A stretch of 64,000 nt of DNA from Excoecaria cochinchinensis (taxonomy: Eukaryota > Streptophyta > Magnoliopsida > Malpighiales > Euphorbiaceae). The position numbers and the translations under genes are program-made. The DNA lies in contig CANTUQ010000119.1 in assembly GCA_947683425.1 (NCBI GenBank), positions 2,851,001 to 2,915,000 of the forward strand, in the 5' to 3' direction. This document shows positions 11,031 to 23,000 of the stretch, one piece after another (the first letter of the stretch is position 1; each line of letters begins with the position of its first letter). Below the pieces are notes generated by a model. The model saw only the letters and a program-made list of their open reading frames with translations, was not told where the DNA came from and made no database searches.

Positions 11031-14000
11031 GTAATAACCATACTTGTATATGTTGCAGATTCTATCTTCTACTTGATATCTTGTGATAGCTTAATTTTCC
11101 ATATGTTTGTTTTTATTTAAGTCTTGAAGTTCTAATTAAGGAGGGTGTTGGGAAATAAGTTGGGGTTCTGCATTCTTAAAATTTTTTCCCTAGACATTAT
11201 TTAGTGACCAAGGGTGTTAAAAATGGTTACTTATTTTGAATATTTCAACTGGTATACAGAGGCAGGAAGAGAAGTCCCAATACCGACAAAAGTTGATTGC
11301 TTAAGTGGACTCCCCATTAGAATGGTTGCTTTAGCTTCAGAGCATTCCATTGCTGTTACTGGTCAGTGATGGAAAATATTTGAATAAATCTTACTCTAGT
11401 TAATCATTTTACTTGCTACCTCAAGGTGATCGAAGAAAGGTATGGTGTAAGCATTTCTTTTGGTTGTTTTCTTCACTAGATGGAGGTGAGGCATTAAGTT
11501 GGGGAGCCGGAGGGTCTGGAAGACTTGGTCATGGAGATCAATCAAGCATACTGGGGCTTTTGACGAGCACCAGGTTGATTTAAATGGTTTCGTGATCTTT
11601 GGTTGTTTTGTTTGCTCTCTCCTATTTGACATTTTGAATTGGGGATTACTCGTTCATGTTAGAATCTTGCAGTGAAGGTAAAATTAAAATGCGGACCAAT
11701 TGGATTTTGCAAGTTGGATTATATTGATATCTATTTCACTTTAATTTTAAGGTGATCATACCTTGAATACTAATTGTTCATGCTGGACTTTTGCTTATTT
11801 GGAACCAAAACAAGTGGAAATCCAGGTGTACAATTAGGGTTTGTTAATGGATAGATTTTTGAGAAGGAAAGTTATATAAGAAAGAACAGGTGGCTGTTAA
11901 GAGGAGAAACTAAAGGAAAGGGGCACAGATTCTAGCATTGAAGTCATTAGGCAGCATGCCTAAAACTAAATTGCATCACACAATCCAAACAAACATGATT
12001 GCTAGAAGTACTGATCGATATAAAAACTACACTAGAAACACAAGCATGGGATTTTGTACAACTGATCCAATGCCAAACCCTTGAGATATTGGCCTCTCAA
12101 AACTAGTCCTATTCGCTCATTGGTTTGAGCTCCCACACAAAGCAAGCATCAGTACTATCCTAAGCCAAAAAAATACTAAAATAAGATTTGAAGTTTAATC
12201 AAAGTTTCTAAGGACATGCAAATTTCCCCTCCAGAAATGCTGGAAATTAAATAAGATTACAAGTCTCAATAAAGTCTGAAGGTACTTGACCACGTCCTGA
12301 ATAAGTGCCATATCAACTGTCAAATAAGTGTTGGATCTTGGATTATTTGTTGTGCATGATTGTTGGCTATGACTTTGCACTTTTCCTTTGTCTTGTTTAG
12401 CTTGCATATTTATATATTTCATCTGCAGTGAGTATACACCAAGGCTTATTAAGAAACTAGAGAAAATTAAGGTATCTTGGTACTTGTTTAGCTTTGTTGT
12501 CCTCTTCAAAATTGGATTCTACTTCTGTAAATAATTTTTCTTAGATGCTTCTTGATTCCTTAGGTTGAAAAGGTTGCTGCAGGGTTGCTTCATTCAGCTT
12601 GTATCGATGGTACATGTTGAGCCTACTTATACTAATTGGTTTTCTGTGGTGTTCTTTTGGGTCACCACAGTTTCAGAAGTATCACTTGTATTCCTCTTTG
12701 GCTGAATTTTTGAATTTTGCAGGAAATGGCTCTGTTTTTGTATTTGGTGAACAAGCAACGGATGTTGTGGTGAGCGAGAGTTAGTGTTTTGATCCATTTT
12801 GTAGGCATTGTTTGTTTCACAGAATGCAGCTTTTTTATTTTTAATTTTATTTTTTTTTACACTTCCATTAAATTACAATGAACATCTTTTGTTGTTGGAT
12901 TTTCACGCTGAGAAAAAAAAAAGAAAATTAATTTTCAGTTTTTATTTTATAATGTAATGTAGTTTCTCTTGAAAGAAAACAATTAAGTGATGGTTATGTG
13001 TTGGCTCCTTGTCTTTTAGGAGTAATTCCTAACTTATGCCACAAACAGAAATTGAGAAGGGTTTAGAGAAGAGAAGAAGAGATAGAGAGCGGAGAAAAAA
13101 GAGCAAATCTGATTATATTCATTGATGAAAATGAAATTACAGAAATTAAACTATATATGGTTCTTTGCTGAGCTGACTAAAAGGCGAGGAAGCATGGGAC
13201 AGGGAATGAGAGAATTCTGCTAGATATGCAGTACTGGTATAACAGAACCCATTCTCCTGGCCTTTTCTATTCCCCAATTACAGCCCTACCAGTTCTTTTA
13301 TACGTAACAAATACCCCCCCAACTCTCCTACCGAAAATTCCCTGGCAGTCCGCTGCTGATCTGCATATTGTTTCATCTTGTTCTTGGAGGCTGCAAATTG
13401 GTCTTTGAGGTAAGAATTCGTGGCTTGTCTAGAGGATAAGAATTTTGTGACTGCTGCCACTGAAACAGAGTGGAAGGAATGCAGGGAGGTGGAGGTGGAA
13501 ACCCATAAAGGGCTTGGAAGGGGCTCATGCTTATGATGCTATGAAAACTGGTGTTATACCAATAGGTCATGATGATTCTAATTGACAGTGGAAGCACACA
13601 CCATTTTGTGGATTTGAAACTGGCCAAGGAATTACTCCTAACAACTGGTGTCAGAGCAGCAACCTTCCTTGGAGTTGTCATGAGCAAAAATACCAGAAGA
13701 GCCAAAAATTCATCCACCGAAGAAAATTGGCTGTCTATGGACGATCTGGAGGAACAGCTTTGTTCCCTTAGTTCCAAATTTGAGGAGCACACTGATGCCT
13801 ACCTCCTGCGGCTTGAATCTAGGTTTGGAATCCAGGCTTGGATCCAAATTTGAGTGGTGGGTATATTTTTTCATGGGCAGAAGGCGCTGGAGGTAGGTTC
13901 TTCCTTGTTCAGCGGAATTGCCCCCTTTCAATTACGGTCCCCCATTATGGATCTAGTTATGGAACAGTCCAAAATAGAATCAGATTTAGTGTGGTGTAGA

Positions 14001-17000
14001 TGTTGGGAAGTGGATTTCCTTTGTCAACCTATGGTGCTGGTTCATTAAGAGAGAACCTGCAATATCTTGAGTTAAAGTACTCAAAAATTGAATTAACTTT
14101 CAGCCTAACCTTCTATTGAATTTAAACAACTTCAAATGGTGGAGTAACCACCCTTGAAACAAGGAAATAACCTCCTATTTACTGGAATGGGAAAGTGGAG
14201 CAACACCATCCTACATAACTGGAAACACAAGTGTGTATGAAATAACTGAAATATAAGAAGCTGCCAAAAAAACTGACTAATACTTTGGCTTCCTAACATT
14301 TCTCCCCTTCTCCAAAATACGGTTGTCCTCAAGCGCAAAGTCTGGAAATTGCTGCGTTAATGAAATTTCTGGGGTTGTTCGGGGTTTTGTTGTTCCGGAT
14401 GTGAGCTGCCCCAAACTTCTTCCTCCATGATATCAATCCAGAATGATTTTTACATTGATGAACATGAAAAAAGGGTTCACCGCAATTAAAGCAAAGGCCT
14501 TTTTCCCTTGTTCTCCATCTTATCTTGAGTCAGTCTTTTAATTGATCTGTTAGTTTTAATATCCATGGTAGAAGGAATGTGCCTGCTGTTTGAGTACTCA
14601 ACAGTTTGGGAGAATAACTTGTGCTCATACAGTCTTGACATACTGATGGCCGTTGCTAAATCTGGACGATGATGCAGCTCTACCTCAATGGCTATATAGT
14701 CAACAAGACCACTGATGTAAAGCTCAATCTTTTACTATTGAGTGAGAGTACTTGCCCGTGAAGGCAATAGCTCAAAGTAGGCTATGATACCATGTTGAAA
14801 GAAATATTAATCGTATTTCTTATTGTTACAAAATTTGTATATTATATTCCTAATTAGTTGATTAGGTTACCTTGTACAGTATTTCTTAATTAGGCTAGTT
14901 GATTTAGTTTCCATAGTTAGCCCTATACTTGTATATATACCTTTATAATTGTTGAATAAAGATACAGAAAATCATTTTTCCCATTTTGTTTTGTTACATG
15001 GTATCAGAGCCTTAGGATTTTCTTCTGGGAATTTTTCTAGGTTTTGGTTTTGCGGTTGAGGAATCTGCTTCTCGTTGGGTCACTATCTCTGGTGACCGGT
15101 TTGTCTCACCGCTGACGTCGGAAGGAGCGCAGGTGTATTTCTGGCCTCTCCACCAAATCCGATGTCCATCCTGTCGGCGAGTGAGCCACATGCGCTGCCA
15201 CAAGTTCTCGCCCCCTTCTTCACGCCCCAGCCCCAGCGTGTGCGGTGTCCGGCGGTCCTCCGATTCAATTTCCGGCATCACATGGTTGTCCCCGATCTGA
15301 TCCTCAGGTCAACTTCTTAATCTGGTCTATTCTAAAGGTGCTTCCTTCTCTCGGTGGTTTTTGGTTTTGTTCTCGGGTTATGTTCTCTAGAGTTTTGGGT
15401 CTATTGGCTTGTTTGAGGAGCTGTTTCTTGGGAGTTTTGGGTCTATTGGCTTGTTTGAGGAGCTATTGAAATTTTCTATGGTTGTGCTATTTGAGCGGTG
15501 GTTGTTTTATCTTTGCTATTGCCACCAGTATTTGGGTGTCGGTTTGCTACTTTAATCTCCTGCAGCTGCTTAGAGTGCATCGCACTTGCCGTGAAAATCT
15601 CAGGTTCTCTGTTTTGTTTTCTCTTTTTCCTGTGGATTTGGATTGCATTTTATTAGAGATTAGATTTTCTAGTTATTTGTCGCCAGTGTTTGGGTATTTG
15701 TGAAGTGTTTGGCTTGATTGTGTTACTTGCTCATTGCGGCTTCGTATTATTTAATATGAGTTGGAACAAGAATATGGTATGCTATTATTGCAATAAGTCT
15801 GGTCATGTAAAACGTTTCTGTAGAAAACGTTTCTATGGAAAATTGCATAATCAAAAGTCTAAATTAGCAAACATTGTTGCTACCAGTACTTTTGGGGAGT
15901 ATATTACGATTTCTGCATATGAGTATGCAAAATTCATTCAGTATTAAAATTCTTTGAAAGTTTCACCCACCACTATTATTGCTGGGGTAGGAAATCCAAA
16001 TACATGTTTTTTATTTTTCTTATCTTAGTGGGTCATTGATTCTGGTGTTACAGATCATATGATGGATAACCGAAATGTATTCTCTACTTTTCGGTCACCT
16101 GCATCTTCTCCAGTTACAATGGTAGATGGATCAATTTTTTATGTAAATGGGTCTGACATAGTTTACCCAACTTTGTCAATTTCTTTGGGATCAGTTCTAA
16201 ATATACTGTAGCTTGCTTTTAACTTGGTTGCTGTAAGTAAACTCATGTGATTCTAATTGTTGTATTTCCTTCTTTCCTGATCATTGTATCTTTCAAGATC
16301 TTGTAATGAATTAGACCATTGGTAAAGGTTATGTCTTAGGAGGTCTTTATATTCTTGATAGAAAGATACCGAGGCTTATTGCTTGTTCTACTGTTTTGTC
16401 TCCTTTTAATGCACACTGTAGGTTGGGACATCCTTCTTTGCTGTCTCTGAAGAAACTATATCCTCAATTTTCTAATGTTTCTTCTCTAGATTGTGAATCA
16501 TGTCAGTTTGCCAAGCAACACTGTAACTCTTTAACTCATCGGATTAATAAATGAGCTAACTCTATATTTGAATTAGTTCATTCAGATGTTTAGAGATGGT
16601 GTTCTGTGGTAGCCAAACTCAAGTTCAAGTATTTTGTATTACTTCCGTGTGACTCGAGTATTTTTAATGAAAAGTCGTTATGAATTATTCGCTTATTTTT
16701 GTGCATTTTGTGCTGAGATTAAAACTCAATTTAATATTTCTGTTTGCTCATTGAGGAGTGATAATGCCAAATAATACTTTTCAGATTTCTTTCATACATG
16801 ACTCAGAATGACATACTTCATTAATCCTCATGTTCTGACACACCATCTCAAAATGGAGTTGCTGAGAGGAAAAACAGACATTTGCTTGAGACATCACGAG
16901 CTCTTTTATTTTAGATGAAAGTTCCTAAACAATTTTGGGTTGATGCTGTGTCTACTGCTTATTTCTTGATTAATCGCATGCCCTCTTCAGTGCTCGCTAG

Positions 17001-20000
17001 TGAGACTCCCTACTCTGTTCTTTTTCCATCTAAGCTGTTGTTTCCTATAGAACCAAGAATATTTGGGTGCACTTGTTTTATTCGGGATGTTCGACCTCAT
17101 ATCACTAAATTGGATCCAAAGTCACTAAAGTGTATCTTCTTGGGGTATTCTCGTCTTCAAAAGGGGTATAGATTCTATTGTCCAGAACTTAATAGGTGTC
17201 TTGTGTCTGTTGATGTTACTTTATGGGAGAATAAATCCTTCCACTCATCTTCTGATTCTACAAGTGAGGGGGAGGACGATCATTGGTTGGTCTACAATGT
17301 TATTGCAAGGCCAGCAGATGATCTCGTTCCTGTTATTCGAAGTAATTATAGTCTTCCTGCTCCAAGTGATCCTGTTCCTACTATTGTAGGTGATTCAGCT
17401 CCACCTGCTTTTGTTCTTGCTCCAGTAAAGACACCTATTGTACAGGTCTATTCTAGGAGACATGGAACCTATAATACAATGCCTGAATCAGATTCATTAT
17501 CCAATCCAGTCCCAGATGATCTTGATTTTCCCATTGCCTCACGGAAAGGCAAACGCCATTGTGCTTATTTTATTCTTAATTTTGTCTCTTATGGTCATTT
17601 ATCTCCATCTGCATGTTCTATTATTGCTTCTTTTGACTCTGTTTCTATTCCTCGAACTGTTAAAAAAAGGTTTGTCTCATCCCAATTGGCGTGATGCAAT
17701 GATAGAGGAGATAAATGTTTTGGATGAAAATCGCACTTGGGACATGGTTGATTTGCTTAAAGGGAAGAAGGCTGTGGGATGCAAATAGTTTTTTGCAGTT
17801 AAAGTTAATCCAGATAGTTCTGTGACTAGACTTAAAGGTAGGCTTGTTGCAAAAAGATATGCTCAGACATATGGAGTGGATTATTTGGATACTCTCTCCA
17901 GTGACTAAACTTACTTCTGTTAGATTGTTTATCTCCATAGTTGCTTCATAGAATTGGCCTTTACACCAGTTGGACATAAAGAATGCTTTTTTTCATGGAG
18001 ATCTTCAGGAAGAAGTGTACATGAAATAACCACCTGGGTTTATTGCTTAGGGGGAGTATGGAATAGTTTGTCATTTGAAGAAATATTTATATGGTTTGAA
18101 GCAGAGTTTCCGTGCTTGGTTTGGCAAGTTTAGCGAAGTGGTTCAAGAGTTTAGGCTAAAGAAAAGTCAATGTAATCATTTAGTTTTCTATAGACAATCA
18201 CAAACTGGCATCATTTTTCTTGTTGTTTATGTTGATGATATTGTTATTACCGGAAGTGATTATGTGGGCATCTCTTCTCTCAAGTCCTTTTTGCATACCA
18301 AGTTTCACACTAAAGATTTGGGCTAGCGGAAATACTTCTTGGGAATAGAAGTTTCAAGGAGCAAAAAGGGCATTTTTTCTTGTCTTAAAGGAAGCATGTT
18401 CTTGATTTGCTTGAAGAAACTGAAAAAATGGGAGTTAAACCTTGCAATACTCCTATGGTTCTCAATGTGTATCTTACAAAAGATAATGGTGATCCTTTTG
18501 ACAATCCGGAGAGATACATGAGGTTAGTTGAGAAACTTAATTATCTTACCGTAACTTGTCCAAATATTGCATTTGCTGTTAATGTTGATAGCCAGTTTAT
18601 TTCTGCTCCTACAGTCAAACATTGGGCAATTTTAGAGCAGATCTTATGCTATTTGAAAGGGATTCCTAGACTTGGTATACTTTACAGTAATCATGGACAC
18701 ACTAGCATTGAGTGTTTTACAGATACCGATTGGACATAATCTAGGAGTGATAGGAGGTCAACTATAGGCTATTGTGTCTTTGTCAGAGGAAACCTAGTGT
18801 CTTAGAAGAGTAAGAAGCAGAGGTTAACTATAGGCTATTGTGTCTTTGTCGGAGGAAACCTAGTGTCTTAGAAGAGTAAGAAGCAGACTGTTGTATCTAG
18901 GTCTAGTGTTGAGTTTGAATATAGAGTTATGTCACAGTCCACTAGTGAGATCTTGTGAATTTATCATTTGTTAGATGAGATTGATTTGAATTTTTCATTG
19001 CCAGCAAAACTTTAGTATAATAATCAAGCTGCTCTTCATATCGCTTCTAATATAGTGTATCATGAGCGGATTAAACATATTGAAGTTGATTATCACTTTA
19101 TCCGTAAAAAGATCCAAAACAATATTATTTCAACTGGATATGTGAAGACAAGAGAACAATTAGGTTATCTGTTTACAAAAGCATTTAATGGACCTTGGGT
19201 GGAGTATCTGTGTAACAAGTTAGGTATGATTAATAACTATGCTTCAGATTGAGGGAGAGTGTTACAGAATGTATATATTATATTCCTAATTAGTTGATTA
19301 GCTTACTTTGTACAGTATTTCTTAATTAGGCTAGTTGATTTAGTTTCCATAGTTGTTAGCCCTATACTTGTATATATACCTTTGGAATTGTTGAATAAAG
19401 ATACAAAAAATCATTTTTCCCATTGTATTTTGTTACACTTATAATTTTAATGAGCCACTAAAGAGTTATGTGTGTATATATATGTACACACACACATAGT
19501 TGTGTAGTCTAAAATAAATTGTTCTATTATCCAAGTAAGTTAGGATACAGAATATACATGTAATGACACAACTATGCTACAGGATTTCTCAACACTCATC
19601 ACTAACCAAAGTCTTTTCTTTTGGAGAATTGAATTAAGATTCTTGTTCAAAGAAAGTAACATCAGTGGACACATATTCTTTTAGTGGAAGGACGATAGCA
19701 TTTGTAACATTTTTGTGTAGAGTACCCAATGAAAACACACTTTTGGGCTCTTGGATCAAGTTTGTTCTTATTTTGAGAATGTATGTGGACAAATGCAACC
19801 CATCCGAAAATTCTTAGAGTTAGATTATTGGATATAGAATAATTCGGGAAAAAAATGTGAAAGAACTTGCATATAACATTTTAAATAAAGGATCCTCATA
19901 GGTAGTCTATTCATGAGATGAATGCAGTCAAAATAGCTTCCTCTCAAAAATGTTTCGGAACATTGTTCTGAAACAAGAAGTCAAAGAACTTCCTTAGGTG

Positions 20001-23000
20001 GGTGGTGTACACCACCTCCTTCTCCCAATAGGTTAGTATCAAAAAGACCCAAAATATTAGGGTTACAAAAGGACCAAAAATCTCTGATTTAGAGAGACTT
20101 TCAGGCTCTGATACCATGTGAAAATGAGAGAAATTTTATTCAAAGTCTATTATTTGAATTTGTTTTTGAGGAGTTTACACTATCTATTTATACAAAGAAA
20201 AAGTTTATCTACCAGGAAGGAAAAAGCCTATATACTAGCTGTGTAGTAACTTTTACATTTTCTAAAAAATAGCTTCACACTAGCTGTAAACCTTTTTCAA
20301 CAATCACCATCGTTTCTTGTTTGAGGCTGCTGCTGGCATTTGAAGAGGGTTTGGTACCATGAGGCTCTTGTTGCAGAGTTTCCAGTCTGGTTTCTAGAGT
20401 TCCAAATCTGGTTTCCATTTTCTGGAGATAAGCATATCTTTACTCTTCAAATTTGGAGTTGAGGGATCTTAATTGCTCCTCAATTTCTTCCATGGGAAGT
20501 TGGATATCTTCCTTTGAACAACTTCTGGGTTTCCTTGCACTTTTGCTCATTACAGCCCCAAGGGTGGTGGTCGCGCTAATACCAGTTGTTAGGAGTAATC
20601 CTCAACAAGTTCTGAGAATTAGTTGATTACATTTCGATAAGGGAAGAAGAGGAAATGGGAGAAGAAGAGGAGGAGAAAGAGTAGAGAAATAGAGTGAGAG
20701 AAATAGAAACTAATATATTTCATTCATGATCCCTTCATATAGATATTTAGGATGTATAAAAGAACCTGCTGAATGGTACTAACAGCCGTGGAGGTGTGAG
20801 CTACGTCAGGGAATTCTGCCAGCTACATAGTGGCTGTTATAACAGAATTCTCTGTCTATTCTAGCTAACTTACTGCCTTCTACAATCTTAGCCCTTCTAT
20901 TATATTTTACACTAGCTAGTCATTATGAACAGCAGAGTGAACAATATCAAGAGATGGTAGAAAGATGGAATATAGGTTTCACAACAATATTTCTCGGGAG
21001 CCAAACCAAGATTCCGAAGTCAAAACATAAGAGAGAATTTGATAATGACTTAAGAGCAATGGAAAGTTTATTGACTGAAAAATTGATTGAGAAGCATTGC
21101 AAGTGTGGGCTTTTTTAGGCCCAATTTATTTCGAACCTTCAAGGCATTAGGCTCAAACGCTAGTTCTAATCCTTTAAGGATTTGGATTTCTAATGAGAAC
21201 TAAGAAAAAGAAAAGAATGTCTTCCTAAACAAATAAGACTTTAAAATATAAATAAAGATTCCTAAATAAATATGGGTTGCAATTCTAGCAGAGCCATCAA
21301 TTTCAATATTATCTCAAATTTTGATATCAATAATCAGATAATCAATTAAAAAACACATGCATGTACGATTCTATAAAGATTAAAGAATAATCAATAACAT
21401 CCTAGCAAAGCCCCATAAATATCTAGACCATACCTTTGAACTTGTTGACTGTTTAAAAATTGAGTTATTTCTTGTCTACATCACCTATATTCTTTGACAA
21501 TAGTCAATAGTGGTTGCAGACTATTTCATCCGTTCCACAATATTTGTTACTTTTTTTGTTTTTATTAGGATTAAGAAACATTTATTAGGCCTAAATTTAG
21601 AATTAAATATCGTAAATAATGACTAAATTGCTCTTATTTTTATTACTTCTAAAATTTTGACTTAAATATAATTGGTTGAATAATATTGGAAATTGAATAT
21701 GGAATTAATATTGTATTGAAAATTGAAAAAAGAAAATTAATGTTATATTAAAAGTTTAAAAACGACATATAAAATAGAATATGAAATTTTCTAAAAAATG
21801 CCGGGTATTACGAAACGGAGTGAGTACTAGTTTCTTTTGTCTCTCACAATTACATTGTGATTAAGTGAAATATGTGAAATGATAGTTTTCCTTGAAAGTA
21901 GCTTAATTTTGTTCGAATAGGATAACATTCTTAGTTGATCTCTTTCTTATATGCCCTAAATGCTCTAAGATTACGTAAATGTTTTACATGACATTTTCTA
22001 TGAAATAAAAGAGAGCAGCATTATTCTTTGTTTTAATTGCTTTTGTAATATATTACCTTATCTAACTAATACTTTTGACTTGATGGAAAAACAACCTAGG
22101 GCTTTGGAGAAGCAAACAATGCTGCAGAACCATATCTAATGGGTGAATTACCAAGTTGTCTAGAAGTTGCATGTGGTGGATATCACACATGTGTATTAAC
22201 AAGTAATACTTCTATATCCTTGATAGTATTATAACTCTCATATATATTGTGTATGCAAACACATATATGACATGCATATGGACATGCACACTGAGAAACA
22301 TGTATTGGGAATAGCAAAGCATGCATATATATCATATTATAAGTGGCATACAATCTGAAATAACAGATTAGATAAGCTTGCAATATCAATGAGTAAGTGT
22401 TTCTATAACATGCAAATTTTTATGTAAATCTGATCCAATGCATAGGACTGAAATTCTTTGATTTTCTTTGTTAAAATTTATATTTCCTAATTAGATTAGT
22501 ATTCTATTTTATATTCCTAGTTAGAGTTTATAAATATATTTTCTAATTAGTTTTTTTTTTTTTATCTTTCCTTATTAAAATAAGATTAGGACTCTTTTTA
22601 TTTTCTTTATGCTAAAGGTGTATTTTTGCCCTTAATGTTTGCCAAAAAGGGCAAATTTACCCTTAAAGTTTCATTTGGGGCAAAATTGCCCCCCTTGTGT
22701 TTAGATAACGGGAGATTTCTGCCCCCCTATTGTTACATCCCATTAACGTTGACTATGTTGCCATCTGTTGATCGATGATATGGACAAAGGGTGACACATG
22801 TTAATCATGTCATTAGACACGTCAGATTACACGTAGCACACGTGCATGTCACCTGTAATCTGGCCAAAAGTGCATTTTTGCCCTTGATGTTTGTTAAAAG
22901 GGGCAAATTTGCCCTTAATGTTTTCATATGGTGCAATTTTGCCCATCATGTATGAAAATTGGGAGATTTATACCATTACCGCTCAAATAATTATACATTA

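Larger units (their letters stand above)
14824..19437 (+). mobile_element. E3: Ty1/copia retrotransposon lacking capsid, TSD CTTAT
   Basis: LTRs 14824-14998 and 19260-19437, TSD CTTAT at 14819-14823 and 19438-19442, PBS TGGTATCAGAGCC at 14999, and PPT GAGGGAGAG before 19260. The coding region begins at the zinc knuckle with no capsid part of gag, then protease, integrase, RT and RNase H, all broken by stops. It carries a 66-bp tandem duplication in RNase H. Confidence 0.9.
12999..20922 (-). mobile_element. Ty3/gypsy element in intron F-G, TSD TTATG, with further elements nested
   Basis: LTRs at 12999-13309 and 20587-20922 are flanked by TTATG (12994-12998 and 20923-20927). The left interior starts with a C-rich PPT complement (ATACCCCCCC) and integrase C-terminal sequence. 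The right interior holds the PBS and gag N-terminus on the minus strand. Between them lie an inverted fragment of the same family, a second deleted gypsy, copia E3 and a truncated copia. The interior pol is mostly gone. Confidence 0.75.

Noticed and set aside
13569..13640. DSGST aspartic-protease motif as a possible cellular protease gene
   Set aside because: The frame runs into an LTR edge and PBS, so it is a rearranged gypsy fragment.
19470..19500. Short TG/TA/CA dinucleotide stretch after E3
   Set aside because: Too short and impure to report as a microsatellite feature of interest.
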